Assembly: GCF_001704275.1 (NCBI RefSeq)
Contig: NZ_CP011533.1
Span: 7,936,001 to 8,000,000, forward strand
Reading direction: 5' to 3'
Origin: Streptomyces noursei ATCC 11455
Lineage (GTDB): Bacteria > Actinomycetota > Actinomycetes > Streptomycetales > Streptomycetaceae
DNA: 64,000 nt
Under the pieces are notes generated by a model. The model had not been told where the DNA came from, did not search any database, and saw only the letters and a program-made list of their open reading frames with translations. Shown here in pieces: positions 7,359 to 18,513 of the stretch. Both the position numbers and the translations under genes were made by a program. The stretch's first letter is position 1, and each line of letters starts with the position of its first letter.

Positions 7359-9782
7359 TCAGCCGACCGGCCGCGGGGCCCCCGGGTAGTGCGGCGGGAA
7401 CGCCTGCTCCATCCAGATCGTCTTGCCGAACGGCGTGTACCGCGTCCCCCAGCGCTGCACCAGCTGCGCGACGATGAACAGCCCCCGGCCGCCCTCGTCG
7501 TCGCTCGCCGCGTACCGCAGGTGCGGCGAGGTGTGGCCGGTGTCGGAGACCTCCGTGACCAGCGCCAGATCCCGCAGCAGCCGCAGGTGCACCGGTCCCG
7601 AGGCGTGCCGGACGGCATTGGTGACCAGCTCGCTGACCGCCAGCTCGGTCGCGTACGACAGCTCCGCGAGACCCCACTCGGCCAGCTGCCGGGTGGCCAG
7701 TTCGCGGGCGGTGCTCACCGCGGCCGGCTCAGCGGGCAGCTCCCAGGCGGCCACCTGCCGGGCGTCCAGTTCCCGGGTCCGCACCAGCAGCAGCGCCGCG
7801 TCGTCCGGCGCCGCCCCGCTCGGCAGCAGTTGTGCGACCGCGCGGTCGCACAGTTCCTCCAGCGGCCGGTGGTTCTCCCGCAGCACCTCGCCGAGGAGTG
7901 CCAGGCCGGTGTCGACGTCGCGGTCCCGGCCGCGCAGCAGCCCGTCGGTGAACAGCGCCAGCAGGCTGCCCGCCGGCAGCTCGGTCTCCCACGACTCGAA
8001 CGGCAGGCCGCCCAGCCCCAGCGGGGGACCGGCCGGCAGGTCCGGGAACGACACCTCGCCGCCGGGGGCCACCAGCACCGGCGGCGGATGCCCGGCCCGG
8101 GCCGTCGTGCAGTGCCGTGACACCGGGTCGTAGACCGCGTACAGGCAGGTCACCCCGGTGGCCACGTCGTCCGGGGCGGGTTCGACGACGGCTCCCGCCG
8201 CGCGCTCCTCCGGGGTCTGCCCCACCAGGTCGTCGAGCCGGCTCAGCAGTTCGTCGGGCGCCAGGTCCATCCGGGCCAGCGCCCGTACGGTCGTCCGCAG
8301 CCGGCCCATGGTGGCCGCGGCCTGGAGGCCGTGCCCGACCACGTCCCCGACGACCAGGCCGACCCGGGTGCCGGACAGCCCGATCACGTCGAACCAGTCG
8401 CCGCCCACCCCGGCCCGGTCGTCGCTGGGCAGATAGCGGTAGGCCATGTCCACCGCGGACTGCGGGGGCAGGCGCTGGGGCAGCAGATTGCGCTGGAGGG
8501 TGAGCGCCGCGGCGTGCTCGCGGGCGAACCGGCGGGCGTTGTCGATCGAGACCGCGGCCCGGATGACCAACTCGTCGGCCAGGTCGATCTCGCCGCCGTC
8601 GAAGACCGACGAACTGTCCCCGCGGTCGAAGGCCACCAGCCCCATGAGGGTGCCGCCGGCCCGCAGCGGCACCACGATCGCCCGCTCCGTGCGGATCAGG
8701 CCGCCCGACGACAGGCTCCGGTACGGGAGCGTGCCCCGCTGGTAGACGATCGGGTGCGGCGGGAGCGGCGGCCGGTCCGGCGGGTCGTCCCGGGAGCGGG
8801 CGGCGACCCGGACCAGCTCGGGCATCCCGCCCTCGCCCGGTTCCGGATCCCCGCCCTCCAGCACCGACCGCAGCAGGTCGACGGTGACCGTGGCCGCGAA
8901 GTCCGGTACCGCGACCGCCGTCACCTCCCGGGCGGTGCCGACCATGTCCAGCGTGGTGCCGATCCGCCGGCCGGCCTCCACCAGGAGGTTCAGCCGGCGC
9001 TGCGCCTGATAGCGGTCGGTGATGTCGAAGGAGTCCTCGCACACGCCCAGCACCCGCCCGTCCGGGTCCTGGAGCCGGTAGTAGGAGCAGGACCAGACGT
9101 GTTTGGTGCCCGGGTCGGTGGGCTGCTCGCCGACGAAGTGCAGGTCGAGGAAGGGCTCGCCGGTGGCCAGCACATGGCCCATCACCGTGTGCAGGGTGTG
9201 CGGGTAGCCCTCGGTGACGAACTCGCCCGGATACAGTTCGTCGGCCCGCTTGCCGATCAACTGCCGCAGCGGCAGCCCGATCTCCCGTCCGTACGAGGTG
9301 TTGAACCACGTCAGGCGCAGCGCTTCGTCGTAGATGGCCAGTCCCACCGGTGACTGCGTCGCCAGCCCGTGCAGCATCGCCTGGCGCGACTCCCAGTACC
9401 GCAGGTCGTCCAGTGCGGTCGCCACCATCACCCGGGCCGGTCCCCGGGGGGCCGCCGGCAGAGTGTCGGCCAGCGGACACATCGTGATCGCCACCGACAG
9501 ACGATGGCCGTCGGCGTGCCGTGCGGTCCGGGTCTCGATGTTGACCATCTCCGCGGGCGACGGCTTCTCGGCCCCCGCCGCGGCTGCCGCGTCCGCGGCG
9601 TCCGGCAGGAACGTGCCGATCGGCCGGCCGATGATCTCCTCCGGGGCGTACCCCAGCAGCTTCCGGGCCGCCGCGCTCCACCCGATCACCAGTCCCCGGG
9701 CGTCCAGAACCGCTGTGGCCGCCCTGGTGACGTCGAGGGGACCACGGAAGTCGGCGCTCGTCGCCGCGTTCCATGCGTTCAT
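7359..9782 (-). CDS. PAS-GAF-PP2C (SpoIIE/RsbU) phosphatase with C-terminal ATPase domain
   Basis: An 807-residue cytosolic signalling protein. Domains in order: two PAS folds (about 15-120 and 145-270, the second ending GVCEDSFDITDRYQAQRR), GAF (about 285-450), a PP2C/SpoIIE serine phosphatase (about 475-690, with VGGDWFDVI and VVGDVVGHGLQAAATMGRLR providing the metal-binding Asp residues), and an RsbW-like HATPase (about 710-800, ELVTNAVRH then GGRGLFIV). Such proteins dephosphorylate anti-anti-sigma factors and carry their own anti-sigma-type kinase domain, linking a PAS/GAF-sensed cue to sigma-factor control. No partner STAS gene is adjacent. I chose the ATG at 9782 because PAS homology starts just after it. 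Confidence 0.9.
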   Translation of the reverse strand: MNAWNAATSADFRGPLDVTRAATAVLDARGLVIGWSAAARKLLGYAPEEIIGRPIGTFLPDAADAAAAAGAEKPSPAEMVNIETRTARHADGHRLSVAITMCPLADTLPAAPRGPARVMVATALDDLRYWESRQAMLHGLATQSPVGLAIYDEALRLTWFNTSYGREIGLPLRQLIGKRADELYPGEFVTEGYPHTLHTVMGHVLATGEPFLDLHFVGEQPTDPGTKHVWSCSYYRLQDPDGRVLGVCEDSFDITDRYQAQRRLNLLVEAGRRIGTTLDMVGTAREVTAVAVPDFAATVTVDLLRSVLEGGDPEPGEGGMPELVRVAARSRDDPPDRPPLPPHPIVYQRGTLPYRSLSSGGLIRTERAIVVPLRAGGTLMGLVAFDRGDSSSVFDGGEIDLADELVIRAAVSIDNARRFAREHAAALTLQRNLLPQRLPPQSAVDMAYRYLPSDDRAGVGGDWFDVIGLSGTRVGLVVGDVVGHGLQAAATMGRLRTTVRALARMDLAPDELLSRLDDLVGQTPEERAAGAVVEPAPDDVATGVTCLYAVYDPVSRHCTTARAGHPPPVLVAPGGEVSFPDLPAGPPLGLGGLPFESWETELPAGSLLALFTDGLLRGRDRDVDTGLALLGEVLRENHRPLEELCDRAVAQLLPSGAAPDDAALLLVRTRELDARQVAAWELPAEPAAVSTARELATRQLAEWGLAELSYATELAVSELVTNAVRHASGPVHLRLLRDLALVTEVSDTGHTSPHLRYAASDDEGGRGLFIVAQLVQRWGTRYTPFGKTIWMEQAFPPHYPGAPRPVG

Positions 9783-10011
9783 GGCATCAACCCAGCCCGG
9801 TTCAGTACCTCCAGCATCGAGCCCGGCCCCCACCGGCACAACCGGCCCTGCCCCGAGCGGGCGACCGGCGGCGCCGGTGTCCCTTGGTGCGGGGTCGGGC
9901 GGTCGCTGGCACAGTGGGTGGGGGCGCCGAGGACCCGGCCGCGATCCATGCCGACCCGCGCGGGCTGATCCACGCTGACCCGTCGGACAGGCCCGAGCAT
10001 GCAGGAGGCAG

Positions 10012-10809
10012 ATGTCCATGCCGTCCCCACGTCCGGCCGCTCCGGTACGCGGCGCGCCCTGCTGGGTGAGCCTGATGACCAGCGACCTGCCCTCCGCGCA
10101 CCGCTTCTACGGTTCCGTGCTCGGCTGGCGGTTCCGGTCGGCCAGTCTCGGCGAGGAGTTCTCGGTCGCGCTGCTCGACGGGGAGCCGGTCGCCGGTATC
10201 GGCGCGCTGGCACCGAGCTTCCAGGTGCCGGTGGCCTGGACCGCGTACTTCGCGGTGGCCGACGGCGACGACACCGCGGCCCGGATCCGTGAGCGCGGCG
10301 CCACGGTCGCCGTCGGGCCGCTCAAGCTCGGCCCGGGGCGGGCCGCCCTCGCCGCGGACCGGGACGGCGCCACCTTCGGCTTCTGGGAGGGGCAGACGCT
10401 GGCCTGGTCGGTGGGGACGGGCCACGCCCCGGCGATGCTGGAGCTGCGGACCAGGGACGCGTTCGCCGCGGCCATCTTCTACGCCGAGGTCTTCGACTGG
10501 GCGTCGGAGAAGCCCGGCGGCTGCCAGGTGACGTACGAGCACGACCAGGTGATCGTGCACGACGGGACGCACGTGGTGGCGGCGCTGCGCGGCGGCGCCG
10601 TGGAGGCGGCCCCGGACCCCCGGGTGCGGCCGCAGTGGCACGTGCACTTCCGGGTGCCGGACGTCGCGGCGGTGACCGAGGCCGCGGTGGACGCCGGCGG
10701 GACCATCACGCCGGTGACCGCGACGTGGGACGGGAACGGGAGCCAGGCGATGGTGCGCGACCCCGACGGCGGGTTGTTCACCGTGACGGGGCCGGGGCCG
10801 CCGCCCTGA
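10012..10809 (+). CDS. VOC-family protein with two glyoxalase-like domains
   Basis: A 265-residue protein with two vicinal-oxygen-chelate modules: residues about 15-130 (CWVSLMTSDLPSAHRFYGSV) and about 140-262 (MLELRTRDAFAAAIFYAEVF, ending DPDGGLFTVTGPG). It resembles the CFP32/hydroxylase-type Streptomyces VOC proteins, whose substrates are mostly unknown. An AGGAGG site at 10003-10008 serves ATG 10012 or ATG 10018. It is divergent from the phosphatase gene (230 bases) and convergent with the receptor-like gene. Confidence 0.82.
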   Translation: MSMPSPRPAAPVRGAPCWVSLMTSDLPSAHRFYGSVLGWRFRSASLGEEFSVALLDGEPVAGIGALAPSFQVPVAWTAYFAVADGDDTAARIRERGATVAVGPLKLGPGRAALAADRDGATFGFWEGQTLAWSVGTGHAPAMLELRTRDAFAAAIFYAEVFDWASEKPGGCQVTYEHDQVIVHDGTHVVAALRGGAVEAAPDPRVRPQWHVHFRVPDVAAVTEAAVDAGGTITPVTATWDGNGSQAMVRDPDGGLFTVTGPGPPP

Positions 10810-10827
10810 CGCCCGTCACGGGAGCGG

Positions 10828-13628
10828 TCATCGACCCTTTTCCGGCGTCAGCGCCGGACACCACGACGACTGGGCGCGGCCGCCGAGCCGGCCGCAGTAG
10901 CCGACCTGGGTGGGCTTGCCGACGCCGTCGATGTGCTGCACCGACAGCAGCTTGTCCAGCGGGACCTGACGGTCCACCTCGCCGCCGAAGCCGATGATCC
11001 CGCTCTCCCCGTCGAGCGCCTCGTCCCCGTGCACCCCGCTGATCGCGTGCCACACCGCGGGCGGCGTCAGCGGCATCCCCGCGGCGTCCTCGCGCAGTTG
11101 CCTGACCGCGTCGACGTACAGCTTCACCGCGTCGAAGCCGAGCGCGGCATGTCCGTCGAGGGACGAGTTGGGGACCTTGGCGCACTCCTCGGGGAAGAGC
11201 CGGGACATCTCCGCGTACAGCCCGCTTGCGTCGTCGCAGCGCGCCGAACCGAGGGTGAAGTCCAGGAAGTCGTAGGGGATTCCGGGGTACTGCGCACGGC
11301 GGACCGGGTCGGCGGCCAGCCGTGCCACGTCGTCGCCGCCGAAGACGGCCGGCGGGGCGGAGTTGCAGGACTCGTTGATCCCGCCGAGGAAGGTCTCGAA
11401 GTCCTCGGCGCGGCCGGCGTAGAAGACCAGCCCCGGGTAGGAGCAGCTGCGCTGGCCGACCGAGCCGGCACCGGGCGCGTCCGAGGACGGCTCGCCGCCC
11501 GGGGGAGGCGGGGGGCTGAAGGCGGTCCGCTCGACCGTGAAGCCGCGGGCCCGGAACTGCTTGGCGACGTCGTCGCCGAGGGTCCTGCTGTAGGTGTCGG
11601 TGGGGTCGGCGGAGGCGATCACCCGGACCTGGCGGGTGGGCCTGGTCCGGCCGCCGACGAGGTGGTCGGCGTAGGCGGCGGCGACCTCCGCCTCCCGGCT
11701 GTTCTGCGGCGACACCTGGAAGTACATCGGCGACTGTCGGACCAGGGAGTCCGCGGAGAGGGTGGTGGCGACCATCGGCAGCCCCGCCTCGGTCAGCTTG
11801 CGGATCGTCCGGTTGGTGGCCTCGCGGCTCTGGTCGAGGCCGGTGACGCCGACGATGGAGGGGTCCTTGCCCTGCAACTCCTCCAGGATCTGGACGACTT
11901 GGGTGCCGAAGCGCATACCGGACCCGGCGTTGGCGGGGAATATCCGCAGGATCGGCTCGGTGCTGCCGGTGGTGCGCAGCTGTCGGGACTGGGCGCCGGC
12001 CGCCCCCTGGAGCGCCTCCCGGCCGTAGGCGAGCTGGGCGGTGGACTTGCCGGTGCTGCTGAGCAGCGCGGAGAGGTGGACGAGGGTCACGAACGGACGC
12101 TCCGGGGACGCCTGGTGGATCTGGTCGGCGCGGGCGTTCTGGTCGGCGATGGTGTGCAGGGTCTTGTTCAGCTCGGCGTCGGGGGAGTGGAAGGTGAAGC
12201 CGTGCCGGGAGACCCCGATGCACTCGCCGGTCTCCACGGTGCGCAGGGTGTCGGCGTCGTCCTGGAAGCGGCTCAGCCCGCAGTGCGCCCGGCGGTAGGC
12301 GCTCTCCTCGCCCCAGAGCAGCCCGCCGGCCCCCAGCAGCGCCGCGGTCGCGCAGCACACGGCCGCGACGGAGACCGCCCGGCGCGCCCACAGTGGCGGC
12401 TCGGGGAGGCGCAACCGGGCGTCCTGGGCGACTTCTTGACGTCGCGTCAGTTCGTATCGTGCCTTGGCCACCGGGTCGTCGGAGGGCGGCATCAGCGGGG
12501 GCACGGTGACCGGCAGGTACCAGGGTGCGCGGTTGCGGGCCCGGCCGGTGTCAGGAAGGTGTCCCGCCAGCCGCCGTAGAGCCGGTCGGAGAGCTCCCAC
12601 AGGGAGCTGTGGCCCCAGTCGGCGCGGGTCCCGGTGCCCTCGGCGGGTGGCCGCGCGCCGCAGGCGACGACCAGCAGCGGATCGAAGGCACCGGTCTCGT
12701 TGCGGACGTCGATGACGGTGCGCAGCAGCGGATGGCCGCAGTTGTCGGCGTCCACACCGTCCAGCAGAGCGACGCAGTACGCGGTGCGGCGGGACGAGCG
12801 CGGGCGCCACGGGCGGCGGCGGAAGGCGGTCCGCAGGTCCTCCAGGAAGGCGTTGACCATCAGCTTGCGCAGCTGCTCGGGGTCCTCGACCTGGTTGTGC
12901 GGCACGGTCAGCCGCTCCGCGAAGCCGAGGAAGGTGCCCGGGTCGCGCGGAGCGAGGTAGGGCTGGTTGAGCAGCCAGCGGTACTCCCGGCCCAGTCCGC
13001 GGCGGACCCGGAACCACGCCAGCGGGAAGAGGTGCAGCGCGAACAGCCAGACCCACCACGGCACATGGCCGTCCACCGCCAGTTCGGTCTCCGGCGCCCG
13101 CAGCAGGCCGAACACCCGGCGGCGCCGGAACTCCCGCTCCCGCAGCCGCTGGAGGAGGCTGTGGTCGGTGCCCTCGACGTCGCCCGCGTCGTCCGGGTCG
13201 CCGCTCGCGCCGGTCTGCACCAGCCAGTTGACCAGGCCGAACCGCCGGAAGCGGACCCGGCCGTCGGCGCCGTTGACGCTGCGCGCGAAGCCCTGCGCCA
13301 GTCGCTCCAGCGTGCGGCGCACCGCCTCCACCGACTCGGGGTCGGCCGGCGACGGCTCGGCGCCCAGATCGTGCAGGCAGTGCGGGACCCGGCGGGGGTC
13401 GGCGTGTCCGAGGAAGTAGCTGATGCCGCGGGCGAGTTGGGCGTGGTCGTCGCCGGCGACCAGGCAGATCACCGGGAGCCCCTCGCGGCCCTGGGCGACA
13501 CCGCGGTGCCGCACCGGTTCCGGACACTCCCTGCGGCGCGGCCGACGGACGAGGTCGGCGATCAGCCGCAGCAGGTGGCCGGCTCCGTGGAAGACGGGGA
13601 TCTGGGAATCCGGTTCGTTCGGCGCCAT
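10828..13628 (-). pseudogene. Large membrane-anchored receptor-like protein, split by a frameshift
   Basis: The first frame (ATG 13628 to about 12560) encodes a cytosolic region of about 350 residues with one hydrophobic segment (WWVWLFALHLFPLAWFRV) and ends soon after YGGWRDTFLT. The second frame continues without a gap in meaning (GRARNRAPWYLPVTVPPLMP), then a membrane segment (SVAAVCCATAALLGAGGLLW) and a periplasmic-binding-protein-like extracellular domain with an FYAGRAEDFETFLGGI block and Cys pairs. I recall comparable Streptomyces proteins of about 850-950 residues as single reading frames. The break near 12548-12562 is thus a one-base loss, a two-base gain or a sequencing error. If the halves are separate genes, the second could start at ATG 12493. 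Function unknown; the tail resembles ligand-binding domains of branched-chain amino acid ABC receptors. Confidence 0.68.
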
Positions 13629-13665
13629 GGTGCCCCTGAGGCTGGTTCCGAATGGGGCCGGCATT

Positions 13666-13908
13666 GTGCCACCGCCGCGCGGCCGGAAGCTACGGTTCTG
13701 TCCCCTGTGCCCGAACCGCGTGGAGGACCCGCTCCCGGTGGCGGTCGGGGCCGGCGCCACGTGGCGCGGTGCGGTCCTGCCTCCGGCGACCGAGGTGCCC
13801 CGGGGACCGCGCGGCGGCTGCCCGGAGCGGCCGGACGGGCAGGCCCGGGTGGTCCCGGAGACCGCGGGGACCTTGCCGGAGAGGCTCGTGGCGCGGCTGT
13901 GCCGGTGA
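13666..13908 (+). CDS. Small CxxC protein, hypothetical
   Basis: A GTG at 13666 opens an 80-residue frame with a CPLC motif near the N-terminus (LRFCPLCPNRVEDPLPVAVG), a second Cys later (GGCPERPDG) and a hydrophobic end. It is divergent from the receptor-like gene, with 37 bases between starts, and the composition looks coding. No clear ribosome binding site. It may be a small zinc-ribbon protein; the family is not recognised. Confidence 0.45.
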   Translation: MPPPRGRKLRFCPLCPNRVEDPLPVAVGAGATWRGAVLPPATEVPRGPRGGCPERPDGQARVVPETAGTLPERLVARLCR

Positions 13909-14099
13909 GCCGCCACGCGAGTGAGGTGAAGGCTGCGTACCCCTGTGACGGATGGGCCGTAAAGGTGATCTGAGGGCGCGATTAAGAAATCCTCGATGGA
14001 CCCGGAGCCCGTCGTACGGAAGATTTCTGGCCGAGATCGGCGGGCCGCACCGGGTCCCCGTGATGTCACAGCACTCATTCACGTACGGGAGCCGATGCG
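13909..14099 (+). promoter_or_regulatory. tdh upstream region with inverted repeat
   Basis: An AT-richer patch (13980-14030) contains an inverted repeat AGAAATC (13985-13991) / GATTTCT (14022-14028). The promoter and a regulator site for tdh are the likely content. The tdh GTG at 14100 has GGGAG about 10 bases before it. Confidence 0.4.
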
Positions 14100-15128
14100 G
14101 TGAAGGCACTGGTCAAGCAGAACGCGGAACCGGGACTCTGGCTGACGGACGTGCCGGAGCCGACCATCGGCCCCGGCGATGTGCTGATCAAGGTGCTGCG
14201 CACCGGCATCTGCGGCACCGACCTGCACATCCGGGCCTGGGACGGCTGGGCGCAGCAGGCCGTGCGGACCCCGCTGACCGTCGGCCACGAGTTCGTCGGG
14301 GAGGTCGTCGAGACCGGCCGGGACGTGGCCGACATCAAGCCCGGCGACCTGGTCAGCGGCGAGGGCCACCTGGTCTGCGGCAGCTGCCGCAACTGCCAGG
14401 CCGGCCGCCGCCACCTGTGCCGCGCCACCGTCGGCCTGGGCGTCGGCCGGGACGGCGCCTTCGCCGAGTACGTCGCGCTGCCCGCCACCAACGTGTGGGT
14501 GCACCGGGTCCCGGTCGACCTCGACATCGCCGCGGTCTTCGATCCGTTCGGCAACGCCGTGCACACCGCGCTCTCCTTCCCGCTGGTCGGCGAGGACGTT
14601 CTGATCACCGGCGCCGGACCGATCGGCATCATGGCGGCGGCGGTCGCCCGGCACGCCGGCGCCCGCCATGTGGTGATCACCGACGTCAGCGAGCAGCGCC
14701 TGGAGCTGGCCCGCAAGGTCGGCGTCAGCCTCGCGCTCAACGTCGCCCACACCTCGATCGAGGCCGGCCAGCGTGAACTGGGCCTGCGCGAGGGCTTCGA
14801 CGTCGGCCTGGAGATGTCCGGCCGGCCCGAGGCCATGCGCGACATGATCGGCAACATGACGCACGGCGGCCGGATCGCCGTGCTGGGCCTGGCCGCCGAG
14901 GAGTTCCCGGTCGACTGGTCCCGGATCGTCACCTCCATGATCACGATCAAGGGCATCTACGGCCGGGAGATGTTCGAGACCTGGTACGCGATGTCGGTGC
15001 TGCTGGAAGGCGGCCTCGACCTCGCCCCCGTGATCACCGGCCGCTACCCGTACCAGGAGTTCGAGACCGCCTTCGCCGACGCGGCCAGCGGCCAGGGCGG
15101 CAAGGTCATCCTCGACTGGAGCGCCTGA
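14100..15128 (+). CDS. tdh: L-threonine 3-dehydrogenase
   Basis: Oxidises L-threonine with NAD to 2-amino-3-oxobutyrate, which Kbl downstream cleaves with CoA to glycine and acetyl-CoA. The 342 residues cover a full zinc-dependent medium-chain dehydrogenase: catalytic zinc ligands in GICGTDLHI and GHEFVGEV, the four-Cys structural zinc lobe ([15 protein letters not shown]), the Rossmann motif GAGPIG, and the Tdh-specific block [14 protein letters not shown]. Start is GTG at 14100. The adjacent kbl gene confirms the assignment. Confidence 0.95.
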   Translation: MKALVKQNAEPGLWLTDVPEPTIGPGDVLIKVLRTGICGTDLHIRAWDGWAQQAVRTPLTVGHEFVGEVVETGRDVADIKPGDLVSGEGHLVCGSCRNCQAGRRHLCRATVGLGVGRDGAFAEYVALPATNVWVHRVPVDLDIAAVFDPFGNAVHTALSFPLVGEDVLITGAGPIGIMAAAVARHAGARHVVITDVSEQRLELARKVGVSLALNVAHTSIEAGQRELGLREGFDVGLEMSGRPEAMRDMIGNMTHGGRIAVLGLAAEEFPVDWSRIVTSMITIKGIYGREMFETWYAMSVLLEGGLDLAPVITGRYPYQEFETAFADAASGQGGKVILDWSA

Positions 15129-15213
15129 GCCCCGCCACCCCCGATGACGGCGCCGCCAGCCGGCCTGCCCTCCTGTCGCCCGACCTCGACCCCGCCTAAG
15201 GAGACACCACCTC

Positions 15214-16446
<1,233 letters not shown>

Positions 16447-16497
16447 CCGCGGGGTTCCGGGGCACGGAACCCCGCCGAACCCTGCGAAACTGGAACC

Positions 16498-17406
16498 ATG
16501 ATCGAAGCCCGTCGGCTGCACATCCTGCGTGCGCTGGCCGACCATCGCACGGTGACGGCGGCGGCCGCCGCGCTCTACCTCACGCCCTCGGCGGTCTCCC
16601 AGCAACTGGCCGCCCTGGAGCAGGAGACCGGCCATCGCCTCGTCGAGCGCGGCGCCCGCGGCGTCCGACTGACCGCCGCGGGCGACATCCTGCTCGGTCA
16701 CGCCAACGCCGTGCTGGCCCAGCTGGAGCGCGCCGAGGCGGAGCTGGCGGCGTACGACAAGGGGGAGGCCGGCACGGTGACCGTCGCGGCGTTCGCGACC
16801 GGCATCGCGCTGGTGCTCGCCCCGGCCCTGGCCGAACTCGCCGGTTCCGCACCCGGCATCCGGGTCCGGGTCCAGGACGCGGAGGGCGACGCCAGCCTGC
16901 TGATGGTGCTGGACCGGCAGGTCGACGTGGCGGTGGCCGTCGAGTACCGGGGCGCGCCGGACGCGGACGACCCCCGGCTGACCCGGGTCCCGCTCTACGC
17001 CGAGCCGTTCGACGCGGTGCTGCCGCCCGGGCATCCACTGGCCGGGGCAGCGGCGGTGCCGCTGGCCGGGCTCGCCAAGGACCCCTGGATCGGGCCCTAT
17101 TCCGGCAATCCCTGCCATGACGTGGTCGTGCTGGCCTGTGAGTACGCCGGCTTCCGGCCGCGCCTGACGCACTCCTCGGACGACTTCCGGGCGGTGGTGG
17201 CGCTGGCCTCGGCGGGCGTGGGGGTGGCCCTGGTGCCGCGCTCGGCGCTGCGCGGGATGGACCTGGGGGGCGTGGTGGTGCGACCGGTCGACGGCGCCCC
17301 GCCCACCCGCCGGGTCTTCGCCGCGGTCCGCCGCGGCGCGGAGGACCATCCGCTGTTCCGCCCGGTGTTGGCGGCGCTGCGCACGGCGGCGTCCGCGCAG
17401 GGCTGA
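16498..17406 (+). CDS. LysR-family transcriptional regulator
   Basis: A 302-residue regulator. The N-terminal winged helix-turn-helix (residues 1-60: IEARRLHILRALADHRTVTA, then LTPSAVSQQLAALEQETGHR) is typical of the family, and the rest is a two-lobe effector-binding domain starting near residue 90 (TVTVAAFATGIALVLAPALA). It starts at ATG 16498, 51 bases after kbl on the same strand. It may read through from tdh-kbl or be independent; whether it controls threonine catabolism cannot be seen. Confidence 0.88.
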   Translation: MIEARRLHILRALADHRTVTAAAAALYLTPSAVSQQLAALEQETGHRLVERGARGVRLTAAGDILLGHANAVLAQLERAEAELAAYDKGEAGTVTVAAFATGIALVLAPALAELAGSAPGIRVRVQDAEGDASLLMVLDRQVDVAVAVEYRGAPDADDPRLTRVPLYAEPFDAVLPPGHPLAGAAAVPLAGLAKDPWIGPYSGNPCHDVVVLACEYAGFRPRLTHSSDDFRAVVALASAGVGVALVPRSALRGMDLGGVVVRPVDGAPPTRRVFAAVRRGAEDHPLFRPVLAALRTAASAQG

Positions 17407-17436
17407 GGCGAGTGGTCCCGGACCGGCCCCGGACGG

Positions 17437-18513
17437 TCAGCCGCCGGCCCTGTGCGGGGTGCGGCCGGTCCGCGTCCAGGTCGTCAGCTGGCGGGCCGTC
17501 CAGGTGGTGATGATCCGGTCGGCGGGGACGCCGCACTCCTCGGCGCGGGCGCAGCCGTAGATCTGCCAGTCCAGCTGGCCGGGCGCGTGCGCGTCGCTGT
17601 CCACCGCGAAGAGGGTGCCGGCGTCCAGGGCCTGCCGCAGCAGGCGGCGCGGCGGGTCGAAGCGGTCCGGGCGGCAGTTGATCTCCACCGCGGTGCGGTG
17701 CTCGGCGCAGGCCGCGAAGATCTCCGCGGCGTCGAACGCCGACTCCGGGCGGAGCCGGCCGGTGAGCTGCCGGCCGGTGCAGTGGCCGAGCACGTCCACC
17801 AGCGGACTGCCGACCGCGGCCAGCATCCGCCGGGTCATCGGTCGCCGGTCCATCCGCAGTGTGGAGTGGACCGAGGCGACCACGACGTCGAGCCGGTCCA
17901 GCAGCTCCGGCTCCTGGTCCAGCGAGCCGTCGTCGAGGATGTCGCACTCGATCCCGGTCAGCAGTCGGAACGGCGCCAGGCGCGCGTTGACCTCGGCGAC
18001 CACGTCCAGCTGCCGCCGCAACCGCTCGGCGGTCAGCCCGTGGGCGATGGTGAGCCGGGGGGAGTGGTCGGTCAGCGCGCACCAGTCGTGGCCGAGGTCG
18101 CGGGCGGCCCTGGCCATCGCCTCGACGGGGCTGCCGCCGTCCGACCAGTCCGAGTGCAGATGGCAGTCGCCGCGCAGGGCCCGCCGCAGCGCCAGTCCCC
18201 GTTCCCCCTCGACCAGCGGGCCGCCCGCCTCCTCCGTCAGCCGCGTCAGATAGGCGGGTTGCCTACCGGCCAGTGCCTCCTCGACGACCCGGGTCGTCTT
18301 GGGGCCGAGCCCCTTCAGTCGCCCCAGCGTCCCGTTCCCGGCCCGCTCGCGCAGTTCCTCCGCGGTCAGTCCGTCGAGCACCGACGCCGCCGTGCGGAAC
18401 GCCTGCACCCGGTACGTCAGCGCCCCCTGCCGCTCCAGCAGGAACGCGATCCGCTCCAGCGCCGCCACGGGATCCACCTCCCCACCGTGCACCGGGCGGG
18501 GCGCGGCTGCCAC
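17437..18513 (-). CDS. PHP-domain phosphoesterase with helix-hairpin-helix N-terminus
   Basis: A 358-residue protein combining a DNA-polymerase-X-like HhH region (about 15-100, GNGTLGRLKGLGPKTTRVVE) with a PHP metal-dependent phosphoesterase domain (about 113-345). Metal ligands are visible in DCHLHSDWSDGG, TDHSPR, IECDIL, VVASVHST, EINCRPDRFD and DSDAHAPGQLD. The nucleotidyltransferase palm of a true polymerase X is absent, so it is not a polymerase. A DNA-linked phosphatase or nuclease role in repair is plausible. Confidence 0.85.
   Translation of the reverse strand: MAAAPRPVHGGEVDPVAALERIAFLLERQGALTYRVQAFRTAASVLDGLTAEELRERAGNGTLGRLKGLGPKTTRVVEEALAGRQPAYLTRLTEEAGGPLVEGERGLALRRALRGDCHLHSDWSDGGSPVEAMARAARDLGHDWCALTDHSPRLTIAHGLTAERLRRQLDVVAEVNARLAPFRLLTGIECDILDDGSLDQEPELLDRLDVVVASVHSTLRMDRRPMTRRMLAAVGSPLVDVLGHCTGRQLTGRLRPESAFDAAEIFAACAEHRTAVEINCRPDRFDPPRRLLRQALDAGTLFAVDSDAHAPGQLDWQIYGCARAEECGVPADRIITTWTARQLTTWTRTGRTPHRAGG

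Noticed and set aside
17437..18513. DNA polymerase X
   Set aside because: The HhH and PHP parts are present, but the nucleotidyltransferase palm is missing and the protein is too short.
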